A stretch of DNA of 64,000 nt. Source: DATFES01 sp035457725. Its GTDB lineage: Bacteria; Pseudomonadota; Alphaproteobacteria; CACIAM-22H2. Each line of letters starts with the position of its first letter. Position 1 is the stretch's first letter. The translations under genes were made by a program, and so were the position numbers. Shown here one piece after another: positions 53,991 through 62,877 of the stretch. The stretch covers positions 43,676 through 107,675 of the forward strand of contig DATIBC010000120.1 of NCBI GenBank assembly GCA_035457725.1. Reading direction: 5' to 3'. The notes beneath the pieces are model-generated. The model worked only from the letters and a program-made list of their open reading frames with translations. It made no database searches and was not told the DNA's origin.

Positions 53991-56063
53991 ATGGCGGTCC
54001 GCAAGACGAATGTCGAGGCTGGTTTTGCGATGGCCGATCTGGCCCGTTTGTTACGCAGTTCGCGATCGCGATACGACGTGGCCGAGGTGCGCCGGCTCAT
54101 CGCCGGCGTGCTGGCGGCGCCAACGCCGCTGGTCGAACCGGACCGCTGGGTAGAGCTTGTCGCGCCGCGCGCCAACGCGGCGCTCGTGGCAGCGCTTCTC
54201 GCGCTCAAGAAGATCATGGCGGAGCAGGCCGCGGGCGACGGCGACGAGACAGTCGATGCGCAGGGGCACGGCGCCAGGCTGGGATCGTTTCGCACCGAGA
54301 TCGCAAGACGCGGCCTTGCCGGCTTCATCCTGCCGCGCGGCGACGCGCATCAAGGCGAATATGTCGCGGCGCGCGACGAGCGGCTGGCGTGGCTAACCGG
54401 CTTCACCGGGTCGGCTGGTCTGGCGATCATTCTGGCGAGGCGCGCGGCGATATTCGTCGACGGACGCTACACGCTTCAGGCGCGAGCGCAGGTGAATGCC
54501 AATGCCTTCGAGATCCGGCATCTGATCGACGATCCGGCACAGGAATGGCTCGCCGGCGGAATTCGCCGTGGCGAGAGAATCGGCTTCGACCCCTGGCTCC
54601 ATACCCAAGATGGAATTGCACGTTTCGAGACCGCGCTCGCCCGCGTCGGCGGCAAGCTCGTCGCGGTGGAGCGCAATCCGGTCGACGCGATATGGCCCAA
54701 TCAACCGCCGCCGCCGCTGGCTCCAGTCGTGCCTCACGACATCGCCTTCGCCGGAAAGCGCGCCGGCGAAAAGCGCGTCGAGATCGCCAAACAGCTTGCC
54801 AAGGATGGATTCGCGGCGGCGGTGATAAGCGCGCCGGAATCGATCGCATGGCTGCTGAACATCCGCGGCGGCGACGTACCGCACACGCCGCTGGCGCTGT
54901 CGTTCGCCATAGTTCATGTCGAGTCTGGCGGCGGCGATGCGCTGATCGATCTGTTCATCGACGCGCGCAAGCTGATCGGCGAGACGCGCGGCCATCTCGG
55001 TAATCGCGTGCGGATCATGCCTCCCGAAGCGCTCGGGCCAGCGCTCGACCGGCTTGGGCGCGGGCGTCGCAAGGTTCTGATCGACGCCGTAAGCGGTGCG
55101 TCGTGGATCGTTCGCCGATTGATGCGTCGTGGCGCGCAAGTCGCGCGCGGCAGCGATCCATGCATGCTCCCCAAGGCGTGCAAGAACGTACGTGAGTTGG
55201 CCAATACGCGCGCCGCGCATGTGCGGGACGGCGCGGCGGTGACAAGATTTCTCGCCTGGTTGACGCGCGAAGCGCCACATGGCCGGTTGACCGAGATCGA
55301 TGCCGCCGAGCGGCTTCTCGCGTTCAGGCGCGATGGCCGGCACTTTCGCGACCTCAGTTTCACGACGATTTCAGGAGCCGGACCCAACGGCGCGATCGTG
55401 CACTATCGCGCCACGCCAGAGACCAACCGTCGCATTTCGCCAGATATGCTTTATCTGGTCGATTCCGGCGCTCAGTATCTCGACGGCACGACCGACGTCA
55501 CCCGTACCGTGGCGATCGGCCGATGCGACAGCCAAGCGCGCGATCGCTTCACCCGGGTCCTGAAGGGTCACATCGCCATAGCGACGACGCGGTTTCCCCG
55601 CGGCACCACGGGCTCGCAACTCGACGTCTTGGCGCGGCGCGCGTTATGGGACGTTGGCCTCGATTTCGATCACGGCACTGGACACGGCGTGGGCAGCTAT
55701 CTATCGGTGCACGAGGGGCCGCAGCGAATTTCCAAGGCCGCGAACGCGCAGGCGCTGCTGCCCGGTATGATCGTTTCGAACGAGCCCGGCTACTACAAGA
55801 CGGGCGCGTTTGGCATCCGGATCGAGAATCTCGTCGCGGTCGGCGAAGTACCGAAAGACGAGGGAATGGAGCGTCAATTGCTCGGGTTCGAGACCCTTAC
55901 GCTGGCGCCGATCGACCGGACGCTGATCGAACCGTCGCTACTGTCGGCGGACGAACTCGCGTGGCTCAACGATTATCATGCCCGCGTGCGCGCGACGTTG
56001 GCGCCGCTGATCGACGCCGACACGGCGCAATGGCTCGAAGCGGCGACCGCGCCGGTCGGCTGA
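53991..56063 (+). CDS. aminopeptidase P (Xaa-Pro aminopeptidase) with N-terminal extension
   Basis: A 690-residue M24 metallopeptidase that removes an N-terminal residue before proline. The typical aminopeptidase P N-domain opens at about residue 103 (RTEIARRGLAGFILPRGDAH); metal ligands are visible as Asp pair VDSGAQYLDGTTDVTRT (about 490 and 501), His GTGHGVGSYLSVHE (about 563), and Glu at NEPGYYKTG and IRIENLVAV. Residues 1-100 form an extra helical region (LLRSSRSRYDVAEVRRLIAG, ANAALVAALLALKKI) not usual in the family. The ATG at 53991, behind AGAGGGTG, is used; no start lies closer to the conserved part. Confidence 0.88.
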   Translation: MAVRKTNVEAGFAMADLARLLRSSRSRYDVAEVRRLIAGVLAAPTPLVEPDRWVELVAPRANAALVAALLALKKIMAEQAAGDGDETVDAQGHGARLGSFRTEIARRGLAGFILPRGDAHQGEYVAARDERLAWLTGFTGSAGLAIILARRAAIFVDGRYTLQARAQVNANAFEIRHLIDDPAQEWLAGGIRRGERIGFDPWLHTQDGIARFETALARVGGKLVAVERNPVDAIWPNQPPPPLAPVVPHDIAFAGKRAGEKRVEIAKQLAKDGFAAAVISAPESIAWLLNIRGGDVPHTPLALSFAIVHVESGGGDALIDLFIDARKLIGETRGHLGNRVRIMPPEALGPALDRLGRGRRKVLIDAVSGASWIVRRLMRRGAQVARGSDPCMLPKACKNVRELANTRAAHVRDGAAVTRFLAWLTREAPHGRLTEIDAAERLLAFRRDGRHFRDLSFTTISGAGPNGAIVHYRATPETNRRISPDMLYLVDSGAQYLDGTTDVTRTVAIGRCDSQARDRFTRVLKGHIAIATTRFPRGTTGSQLDVLARRALWDVGLDFDHGTGHGVGSYLSVHEGPQRISKAANAQALLPGMIVSNEPGYYKTGAFGIRIENLVAVGEVPKDEGMERQLLGFETLTLAPIDRTLIEPSLLSADELAWLNDYHARVRATLAPLIDADTAQWLEAATAPVG

Positions 56064-56109
56064 GGCGTCCGTAGCGCCGTCGCCGAATGACGCGCGACCC
56101 CTCGGCGGA

Positions 56110-56799
56110 TCAGCCTCTCACGAGAGTGACGTGCCGCGCGCCTTGTGCGCGATGGGCGGCGCGACGCACGGCCGACTTGCGCCGCGTCCGCGCCAGGAAC
56201 GCATTCACCTTGTGACGATTGCCGCAGCTCGCCATCGAGCACCAGCGGCGGACGCCAGTCCGCGAGGTGTCGCGAAAGTAGAGGATGCAGTTCGGATTGG
56301 CGCACTTGCGGATGCGCAACTTGGCGCCGACGACCAGCAGGCGCGCGGTTGCGTGGGCAATCGGTCCCAAGACGCACGCCGGCCGATCGTGCGACGGGGT
56401 GAAGACAAGCTTGAGTCTGCCGTCCTCCTCGACGAGCTGTGCACAGCCTTCATCCGACTTCAGGGCTTGGTTGATCAAGGATACCCAGGCTGGGCGAATC
56501 GGCTCGCCGTCGGCGAGGGCCGGAAGGATCTGCCGCAACGTGGCACGCAGCGCCACCGCCTCGGCGAGCGCAGCCGCGCAAGCCGCTGGCGTCTGTCGCG
56601 CCCGCGAGCGAAGGCCGTCGGCCATGATGGCGTCTATGGCCTTGGTCGCCACGAGGAAATCGACGAGATCGTTCCAGCTTTCAAGCCCGTCGCTCCGCCC
56701 GTGCGGGTCGTAGACCGTGTTGGCGAAGTCGATGGCGAGATCGTTGCCGATCACCAGAAATCGACTGGCGTTGTCAGGTGGCGAATCCAGCTTGGCCAT
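56110..56799 (-). CDS. CGNR zinc finger / ABATE-domain regulator
   Basis: A 229-residue protein with the ABATE domain in residues 10-150 (GNDLAIDFANTVYDPHGRSD) and a C-terminal CGNR zinc finger (IRKCANPNCILYFRDTSRTG, then WCSMASCGNRHKVNAFLARTR), giving four cysteines for zinc. Such proteins are thought to be transcriptional regulators; the basic tail fits DNA binding. It is divergent, by 187 bases, from a carboxymuconolactone-decarboxylase-type gene, its most probable target. It is convergent with the aminopeptidase gene. Confidence 0.85.
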   Translation of the reverse strand: MAKLDSPPDNASRFLVIGNDLAIDFANTVYDPHGRSDGLESWNDLVDFLVATKAIDAIMADGLRSRARQTPAACAAALAEAVALRATLRQILPALADGEPIRPAWVSLINQALKSDEGCAQLVEEDGRLKLVFTPSHDRPACVLGPIAHATARLLVVGAKLRIRKCANPNCILYFRDTSRTGVRRWCSMASCGNRHKVNAFLARTRRKSAVRRAAHRAQGARHVTLVRG

Positions 56800-56986
56800 G
56801 GCGGGCTATTCGATGCGCGAGATCGCTGCCGCGATCAGACCTCGCACATACCATGGCCGACAATCACAAACCAGTGACACCAGTATTAACCAGTGTATTT
56901 GATATTGAACGGTTAACACGCGAAGCATAGTTTTCGACGCGTGCGCGGCATCCCGCCGCTGCATCCAATGCAGGAGTGAACAACAC

Positions 56987-57535
56987 ATGAGCATGATCGC
57001 GGCGGTCGATTCCGCACGGGCCATGCCCGAGTCCAAGCAGCTACTCGACGCAGTCCAAGCCAAACTCGGCATGACGCCAAATCTGTTCAAAGTCATGGCG
57101 CATTCGCCCAAGGTTCTCGGGGCGTACCTTGGTTTTTCGGAGGCGTTGGGCAACGGCAAGCTCGACGCTAAGCTGCGCGAACGGATTGCGCTTGCGGTGG
57201 CCGAGCAGAATCGTTGCGGCTACTGCCTGTCGGCCCATGTCGCGATCGGAAAAATGGTCGGATTGGACGAGGGCGAGATCGATCGGGCGCGAGACGGCGG
57301 CTCCGCCGATTCGCGCGCGCAGGCGGCGCTGGTCTTCGCGAACAAGCTGGTGCAATCGCGCGGCGCGGTATCGGCCGGCGACGTTCAGGCGATACGCGCC
57401 GCGCGGTACGGCGAGGCGGAGATCCTCGAGATCGTCGCGGTGGTGGCCGTCAATATCCTCACCAACTACGTCAATCTGGTCGCGCAAACCGAGATCGATT
57501 TCCCCAAGATCGCGCTGCGCGGCCAGCGCGCCTGA
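56987..57535 (+). CDS. carboxymuconolactone decarboxylase-family protein (AhpD-like)
   Basis: A 182-residue, mainly helical, soluble protein. The AhpD-type redox motif is in LAVAEQNRCGYCLSAHVAIG (CGYC, then His), and the opening AVQAKLGMTPNLFKVMAHSP is typical of the peroxidase-related group. It probably reduces peroxides or other electrophiles with a thiol partner; a decarboxylase role is unlikely from the CxxC motif. AGGAG stands nine bases before the ATG. It is divergent from the CGNR regulator and is followed by a strong stem-loop. Confidence 0.87.
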   Translation: MSMIAAVDSARAMPESKQLLDAVQAKLGMTPNLFKVMAHSPKVLGAYLGFSEALGNGKLDAKLRERIALAVAEQNRCGYCLSAHVAIGKMVGLDEGEIDRARDGGSADSRAQAALVFANKLVQSRGAVSAGDVQAIRAARYGEAEILEIVAVVAVNILTNYVNLVAQTEIDFPKIALRGQRA

Positions 57536-57550
57536 ACGGCCAATCTTCAA

Positions 57551-57587
57551 TCGGGAAATCCGGCCGCAATTGGCTTGGATTTCCCGA
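57551..57587 (+). terminator. long stem-loop after the AhpD-like gene
   Basis: TCGGGAAATCC (57551-57561) and GGATTTCCCGA (57577-57587) are 11-bp perfect arms around a 15-base loop that itself can pair GCC with GGC. It begins 16 bases after the stop. No T-run follows, so it may be a transcript-stabilising hairpin. Confidence 0.5.
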
Positions 57588-57731
57588 ATTGGATCGACGC
57601 CTCGCGACGCCCGCCCGATCTGGCGTTTCGCCGGCCGGCCGGATGTCTGGTCGTCGTCAATGTAGCCGCGCCTTCGCCGGGAACGCGGCCCGAGAATGAC
57701 GGAAAAATTCGATTCCGGGAGCAGTGACGCT

Positions 57732-58040
57732 CTATTGCGTCTCGAAAAAATCAATCGACGCCCCCGGCAGCTCGGCGGAAGCGCGGTAGATGTCGAGGCA
57801 CATCTCGATGAAGCCCGGATCGTAATCGAACGAGTAGGCGTCGGCGAAGTTGCGCAGATCGCGCAGCTCCTTTCGCGTCAAGATCAGCGTCGCGCCGCCC
57901 GGTTGGTTTTCGAGCCGTCCCAGTTTGAAGTACCCGACGACGTCGGCCAGCGCATAGTCGCCGTCGAGATAGGCATGGACCAGGAAAGGCTCGCCGTTGG
58001 GCAAACGCGCATAGATTCCCACCGGCCCGACGGCGGTCAT
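57732..58040 (-). CDS. conserved small protein coupled to ligA (unknown function)
   Basis: A 102-residue acidic soluble protein, unrecognised. It begins MTAVGPVGIYARLPNGEPFL and includes VVGYFKLGRLENQPGGATLI and FADAYSFDYDPGFIEMCLDI. There is no signal peptide, cysteine cluster or known motif. The ATG at 58040 overlaps the TGA of ligA (ATGA), so it is translated from the same transcript. The unusual tightness of the coupling suggests a role in the DNA-repair/envelope operon rather than chance, but nothing in the sequence shows it. Confidence 0.75.
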   Translation of the reverse strand: MTAVGPVGIYARLPNGEPFLVHAYLDGDYALADVVGYFKLGRLENQPGGATLILTRKELRDLRNFADAYSFDYDPGFIEMCLDIYRASAELPGASIDFFETQ

Positions 58041-60139
58041 TCGCCGATGAGCTTCAGCCATGCGTCCTCGTCGATGACGGTGACGCCGTATTTCGTGGCG
58101 TCGGCAAGCTTGGTGCCGGCCCCGGGGCCGGCGACCAAGAGGTCGGTCTTCTTCGAAACCGACCCAGCCACCTTTGCCCCCAACGCCTCGGCGCGCGCTT
58201 TCGCCTCCTGGCGCGTCATGCGCTCCAATGTTCCGGTGAAGACGACGGTCTTGCCGGCCACCGGCGAGCCCGCCGTCTTGGGCTGGACATAGTCCTCGAC
58301 GACGATCTCACGCGCCAGATCGTCGAGCGTCGCGCCGTTGTGCGCCTCGGCGAAGAAGGCGAGGATGTCAGCGACCATCGACGGGCCGATCTGGCTGATG
58401 TTGTCTAGATCCTGCGCCGCCTCGCCTTCGGGGTGACGGACGGCAGCCTCCATCGCCTTCCGCCAAGCACCGAGCGAGCCGTAGTGGCGGGCAAGCAATC
58501 GGGCCGTCGCTTCGCCGATCTGCCGGATGCCGAGCGCGAAAACGAATCGTTCGAGCGATATCCGCCTCCGCGCCTCGATCGCCGCCAGCAGCCGCTCGAC
58601 GGACTTGGCGCCCCACCCTTCGCGCTGCTCGATTTCGCGCGTCCGTCGATGCAGGCGAAAGATGTCGCCGGGCGTTCGCAATATGCCGTCGGCGTGAAAG
58701 GCCTCGATATGCTTCTCGCCGAGCCCCTCGATGTCGAATGCGTTGCGCGAGACGAAATGGCGCAAACGCTCGACGGCCTGCGCGGGACAGGTGAGCCCGC
58801 CGCTGCAACGCCGCGCCGCCTCGCCCTCGGCGCGCACTGCCAGCGAGCCGCAGACCGGGCAGTGGTCGGGGAATCGAAATGCCTTGGCGCCCTTGGGGCG
58901 CTCGTTCAGCACGACGCCGACAACTTGCGGAATGACATCGCCGGCGCGTTGGACCACCACCGTGTCGCCGATGCGGGTGTCCTTGCGGCGGATTTCGTCT
59001 TCGTTGTGCAATGTCGCTCGCGCCACGACCACGCCCCCGACGTTGACCGGCTCAAGTTCGGCGACGGGCGTCAAGGTTCCAGTACGGCCGACTTGGATGG
59101 TGATGGCGTTGAGCCGCGTCCGCGCCTGCTCGGCGGGAAACTTGTGCGCGATCGCCCAGCGCGGCGCGCGACTCACCATGCCCAGCCGTTCCTGCCATTC
59201 GAATCGATTCACCTTGTAGACGACGCCGTCGATGTCATAAGCGAGGCGCGCGCGGCGGGCTGCGATGTCGCGATAATATTCCAGCGCTGCGTCGACGTCG
59301 GCGCAAAGCCGCGTATCGGGGTTGACGCGCACGCCCCAGCCGCGCAGCCGATCCAGCATGTGCACGTGCGTGTCGCCGACCTTGCCGCCGACGACCTCGC
59401 CCAAGGCGTAGCCGAAAAAACGCAAAGGCCGTCTCGCGGTGATCCGCGGGTCGAGCTGGCGCAAGCTGCCGGCTGCCGCGTTGCGCGGGTTGGCGAAAGG
59501 CGGCTCATCCTTCGTCTTGCGACTGGCGTTGAGCTTGAGGAAATCGGCGCGCTGCATGTAGACCTCGCCGCGAACCTCGAGCACGGCGGGCAGCTCGCGT
59601 CCCTTGAGGTACGCGGGCACGTCTTCGAGCGTGCGCAGATTCACCGTCACATCTTCGCCGGTCTCGCCGTCCCCGCGCGTGGCGCCGGTCACGAACTTGC
59701 CCTTCTCGTAGCGCAGTGATACCGACAAACCGTCGATCTTGGGCTCGGCCGACAGTTCGATGCTCTCCCTCGCCTCGAGCTTGAGAAACCGGCGCACCCG
59801 ATCGGCGAAATCACGGATGTCGTCCTCGTCGAACGCGTTGTCCAACGACAGCATCGGCCGCGCATGGATGATCTTGGCGAAACCGCCGGCGACCGGCGCG
59901 CCAACTCGTCGGCTTGGGCTGTCCAGACGCACCAAGTCGGGAAAGCGCCGTTCGATCTCCGCATTGCGCGCCCGCAAAGCGTCATACGCGGCGTCGGAAA
60001 TCTCGGGATTGTCCTGCTGGTAGTATAGCCGATCGTGATGCGCGATCTCGCTCGCCAAGCGAGCCAGCTCGGCCTCCGCCTGGGCAGGCGTGAGGTCCAC
60101 GACGGCAACCAGGCCGCCGCTTGCCTTCCCGCCTTTCAC
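58037..60139 (-). CDS. ligA: NAD+-dependent DNA ligase
   Basis: LigA (700 residues) seals nicks in replication and repair. The adenylated lysine is Lys134 in AEPKIDGLSVSLRYEKG; the N-terminal Ia domain (HHDRLYYQQDNPEISDAAYD) binds NAD. A four-cysteine zinc finger (CPVCGSLAVRAEGEAARRCS to TCPAQ) and helix-hairpin-helix motifs follow, and a BRCT domain (GKTVVFTGTLERMTRQEAKA) closes the protein. The start is a GTG that overlaps the recN stop. It sits between recN and a small unknown gene. Confidence 0.97.
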   Translation of the reverse strand: MKGGKASGGLVAVVDLTPAQAEAELARLASEIAHHDRLYYQQDNPEISDAAYDALRARNAEIERRFPDLVRLDSPSRRVGAPVAGGFAKIIHARPMLSLDNAFDEDDIRDFADRVRRFLKLEARESIELSAEPKIDGLSVSLRYEKGKFVTGATRGDGETGEDVTVNLRTLEDVPAYLKGRELPAVLEVRGEVYMQRADFLKLNASRKTKDEPPFANPRNAAAGSLRQLDPRITARRPLRFFGYALGEVVGGKVGDTHVHMLDRLRGWGVRVNPDTRLCADVDAALEYYRDIAARRARLAYDIDGVVYKVNRFEWQERLGMVSRAPRWAIAHKFPAEQARTRLNAITIQVGRTGTLTPVAELEPVNVGGVVVARATLHNEDEIRRKDTRIGDTVVVQRAGDVIPQVVGVVLNERPKGAKAFRFPDHCPVCGSLAVRAEGEAARRCSGGLTCPAQAVERLRHFVSRNAFDIEGLGEKHIEAFHADGILRTPGDIFRLHRRTREIEQREGWGAKSVERLLAAIEARRRISLERFVFALGIRQIGEATARLLARHYGSLGAWRKAMEAAVRHPEGEAAQDLDNISQIGPSMVADILAFFAEAHNGATLDDLAREIVVEDYVQPKTAGSPVAGKTVVFTGTLERMTRQEAKARAEALGAKVAGSVSKKTDLLVAGPGAGTKLADATKYGVTVIDEDAWLKLIGE

Positions 60140-61806
60140 GCGCGCGCTCCGGCGAGCAGGCTGTCGGCGGCGGCACGCGCCGCCTCGGTGATTCTCGCTC
60201 CGGAAAGCAGACGCGCGATCTCCTCGCGCCGCGCCGCCTCGTCGAGCGGTTCGACTGCCGTGACGACCGTGCCCTTGGCGGTTTTCTTACTGACCCGCCA
60301 GTGATGATCGGCGCGGGCGGCCACCTGCGGCGAATGCGTGACCACCAGCACCTGCACGTCGCTCGCCAGCCGCGCCAAACGTTCGCCGACCGCCGCCGCC
60401 GCCGCGCCGCCAATGCCGCTGTCGACCTCGTCAAAAACCATCGTCGGCGTCGCGCCCGATCGCGCCAGGACGACCTTGAGCGCGAGCATGAAGCGGGCGA
60501 GCTCGCCGCCCGAGGCGATCTTGTCCAGTGGTCCCGGATCGAGGCCGGGATTCGTCGCCACCTCGAAAACGATCCGCTCGACGCCGTGCGCGCTCCACGC
60601 GGTTTCCGGCAGCGGCTCGCGGCGGGTGCGGAAGGTCGCTTTCTCGAGCTTGAGCGGCGGCAATTCCTTGGCGACCGCACGATCCAATTTCGCCGCCGCG
60701 GCGGCGCGCGCGGCGGACAGTTCTCGCGCCGCCTCCAGATAGAGTTCGCGCGCCCGCCGCGTCGCGGCAACGAGTTGCGCCATGCGACCCTCGCGATCGT
60801 CGATCACGGCGAGCTTGGCGGCGAATTCGCTGCGCAACGCCGGCAGTCGATCGACCTCGACGCGATGCTTGCGCGCCAGGCCGCGAATGGCGAACAGCCG
60901 CTCTTCGGCGCGTTCGAGATCGCCCGTGTCGAGATCGAGCGTCGCGCCCGCTTGCTCAATCTGCGCCACCGCTTCGCTGGCCTCGATCGCCGCGCGGTCG
61001 AGCGCCGCTATGGCGGCGTCGAGCCGCCCTTGCGCCGGTTGCGCCACGCGCTCGAGATGGCGTTGCGCCGCCCGCAACGCGCCGGCCGCGCCTTTGTGCT
61101 GCGTCAGTTCGGCGGTCGCGGCATTTAGGGCGTCGGCGAGTTTTTCGCGCGCCGAAAGCAAGGCGCGCCGCGCGGCGAGTTCCTCCTCCTCGCCCGTCCG
61201 CGGATCGAGCGCGTCGAGCTCCGCCAGGGCATGACGCAAATAACCGACATCGCTCTCCGATCGCTCCGCCTCGGCTCTCGCCTCGTCCTCGTGTGCCGAT
61301 GCGGTCCGCCAGTCGGCAAACAATACGCCGAGCTTCGCGGCTTGCCCGACCAGGCCGCCGTGGTTGTCGAGGGCCCAGCGATGTGTCGCCGAATCGAGTA
61401 GGCCCTGATTGTCGAATTGGCCGTGGATTTCGACCAACGACGCGCCGAGCTCGCGCAGCAGTCCGACCGACGTCGGCTGATCGTTGACGAAGGCGCGGCT
61501 GCGGCCATCGGCCGCCAACGTCCGGCGCAGCAACAGTGGGCCGTCGACCGCGACGTCCTGTTCGCGAAGCCGCAGCACCGCCGGGTGGTCGCTAGGGAGG
61601 TCGAATGCCGCGGTCACCGAGGCGGCTTGTGCGCCCTTGCGGACGAGCGCGCTGTCGCCACGCGCTCCCAATGCCAGGCCGAGCGCGTCGAGAAGGATCG
61701 ATTTTCCGGCGCCGGTTTCGCCCGTCAGCGCCGACAAGCCGCCGGAGAATTCGAGATCGAGCCGATCGATGAGCACAACGTCGCGTATCGACAGCCCAAG
61801 CAGCAT
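60136..61806 (-). CDS. recN: DNA repair protein RecN
   Basis: RecN (556 residues), an SMC-like ATPase for double-strand break repair. Walker A GETGAGKSILLDALGLALGA is near residue 30, the signature is ASGGELARFMLALKVVL, and Walker B is MVFDEVDSGIGG. Long coiled-coil arms lie between. The ATG at 61806 (MLLGLSIRDVVLID) is chosen; the frame is open 20 codons upstream, without similarity. It overlaps ligA by four bases. No SOS box of the alphaproteobacterial GTTC-N7-GTTC type was seen in the 172 bases before it. Confidence 0.96.
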   Translation of the reverse strand: MLLGLSIRDVVLIDRLDLEFSGGLSALTGETGAGKSILLDALGLALGARGDSALVRKGAQAASVTAAFDLPSDHPAVLRLREQDVAVDGPLLLRRTLAADGRSRAFVNDQPTSVGLLRELGASLVEIHGQFDNQGLLDSATHRWALDNHGGLVGQAAKLGVLFADWRTASAHEDEARAEAERSESDVGYLRHALAELDALDPRTGEEEELAARRALLSAREKLADALNAATAELTQHKGAAGALRAAQRHLERVAQPAQGRLDAAIAALDRAAIEASEAVAQIEQAGATLDLDTGDLERAEERLFAIRGLARKHRVEVDRLPALRSEFAAKLAVIDDREGRMAQLVAATRRARELYLEAARELSAARAAAAAKLDRAVAKELPPLKLEKATFRTRREPLPETAWSAHGVERIVFEVATNPGLDPGPLDKIASGGELARFMLALKVVLARSGATPTMVFDEVDSGIGGAAAAAVGERLARLASDVQVLVVTHSPQVAARADHHWRVSKKTAKGTVVTAVEPLDEAARREEIARLLSGARITEAARAAADSLLAGARA

Positions 61807-61978
61807 GGCTAGCTTCGACTCGTGGCGCGGAATCGGCAGCGTCGAAACGGCGCCGAATCCATGCATGGGATTTGGCCGCGGCGCGACGCCGATTCGCGTA
61901 CGTGGAATTGCCGACCTTGGCCCTCGCGCCTCGGCCGGCTCAGAAGAAAGGGCACGATGGGCGCCCTAGCCGCATGCT

Positions 61979-62815
61979 CTAGAATATCGAGTTGAAGGCT
62001 CGGGCGAAGAATCCCGGCCGTTCCCGTGCCGGCAGCGCGCCATTGACGACCAGCGCATAGGAATCGACGTACCATTCGCTGCCCGGATAATTGTGGCCGA
62101 GAACCGCCGCCGTCTTACGCGCTTCCTCGCTGAGCCCCAAGGCTAAATAACACTCGATGAGGCGGTGCAGCGCCTCCGGCACATGGTTTGTCGTCTGCCA
62201 CTTTTCCGCCACGACCTTGAAGCGGTTGATCGCCGCGAGATAATGTCCGCGCTGTTGATAGTAGCGGCCGACCTCCATTTCCTTTCCGGCCAGGTGATCG
62301 TAGGTCAACTCGATCTTCAGCCGCGCGTCACGTCCATAGGCCGACTCGGGAAAGCGTCGCACCACCTCGTCGAGCGACTTGAGCGCAAGTTCGGTCATTC
62401 GTGCGTCGCGCTGAACGTCGGTGATCTGCTCATAGTAGCAAAGCGCCTTGAGATAGTAGGCGTATGCGACATCGCGGTTCGACGGATTAAGCTGGATGAA
62501 CCGGTCGATGGCGACGATGGCGTCGTCGTACTTGTTGTTCTGATAGTGCGCGTAGGCCGCCATAAGCTGGCCCTTGGTGGCCCAGACCGAGTAGGGGTGC
62601 TGGCGCTCGACTTCGTCGAACTGCTTGGCGGCTTCGACATACCGCTCTTCGAACAACGCGTCGACGCCTTGGTTGTAAAGCTGTTCCGGCGGGCGCTCGA
62701 CATACGTGTCCTTATCGCTCGACCCGCAAGCGGCGAGCGCTAGCGCCAAGGCTAAGTAGAAGGTGGGATGCGCGAGCGCTCCCCTTACGACTCGGAGATG
62801 TACGAATGGGCCCAT
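61979..62815 (-). CDS. bamD: outer-membrane assembly lipoprotein BamD
   Basis: BamD (278 residues) is an essential part of the complex that inserts beta-barrel proteins. The signal peptide ends in the lipobox ALAACGSS (Cys30). The rest is TPR-like: PEQLYNQGVDALFEERYVEA, QHPYSVWATKGQLMAAYAHY and FPESAYGRDARLKIELTYDH. It lies between lpxC and recN, as in other alphaproteobacteria. The gap from the lpxC stop is 62 bases. Confidence 0.95.
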   Translation of the reverse strand: MGPFVHLRVVRGALAHPTFYLALALALAACGSSDKDTYVERPPEQLYNQGVDALFEERYVEAAKQFDEVERQHPYSVWATKGQLMAAYAHYQNNKYDDAIVAIDRFIQLNPSNRDVAYAYYLKALCYYEQITDVQRDARMTELALKSLDEVVRRFPESAYGRDARLKIELTYDHLAGKEMEVGRYYQQRGHYLAAINRFKVVAEKWQTTNHVPEALHRLIECYLALGLSEEARKTAAVLGHNYPGSEWYVDSYALVVNGALPARERPGFFARAFNSIF

Positions 62816-62877
62816 GGACGCGGACTATACCTACGAAACGCGCCGCTTCCTAGATGCGGCCGTGGCGCCCCCGGCCT

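Noticed and set aside
61807..61978. Possible SOS box upstream of recN
   Set aside because: No GTTC-N7-GTTC or close variant was found; the same holds for the region before uvrD.
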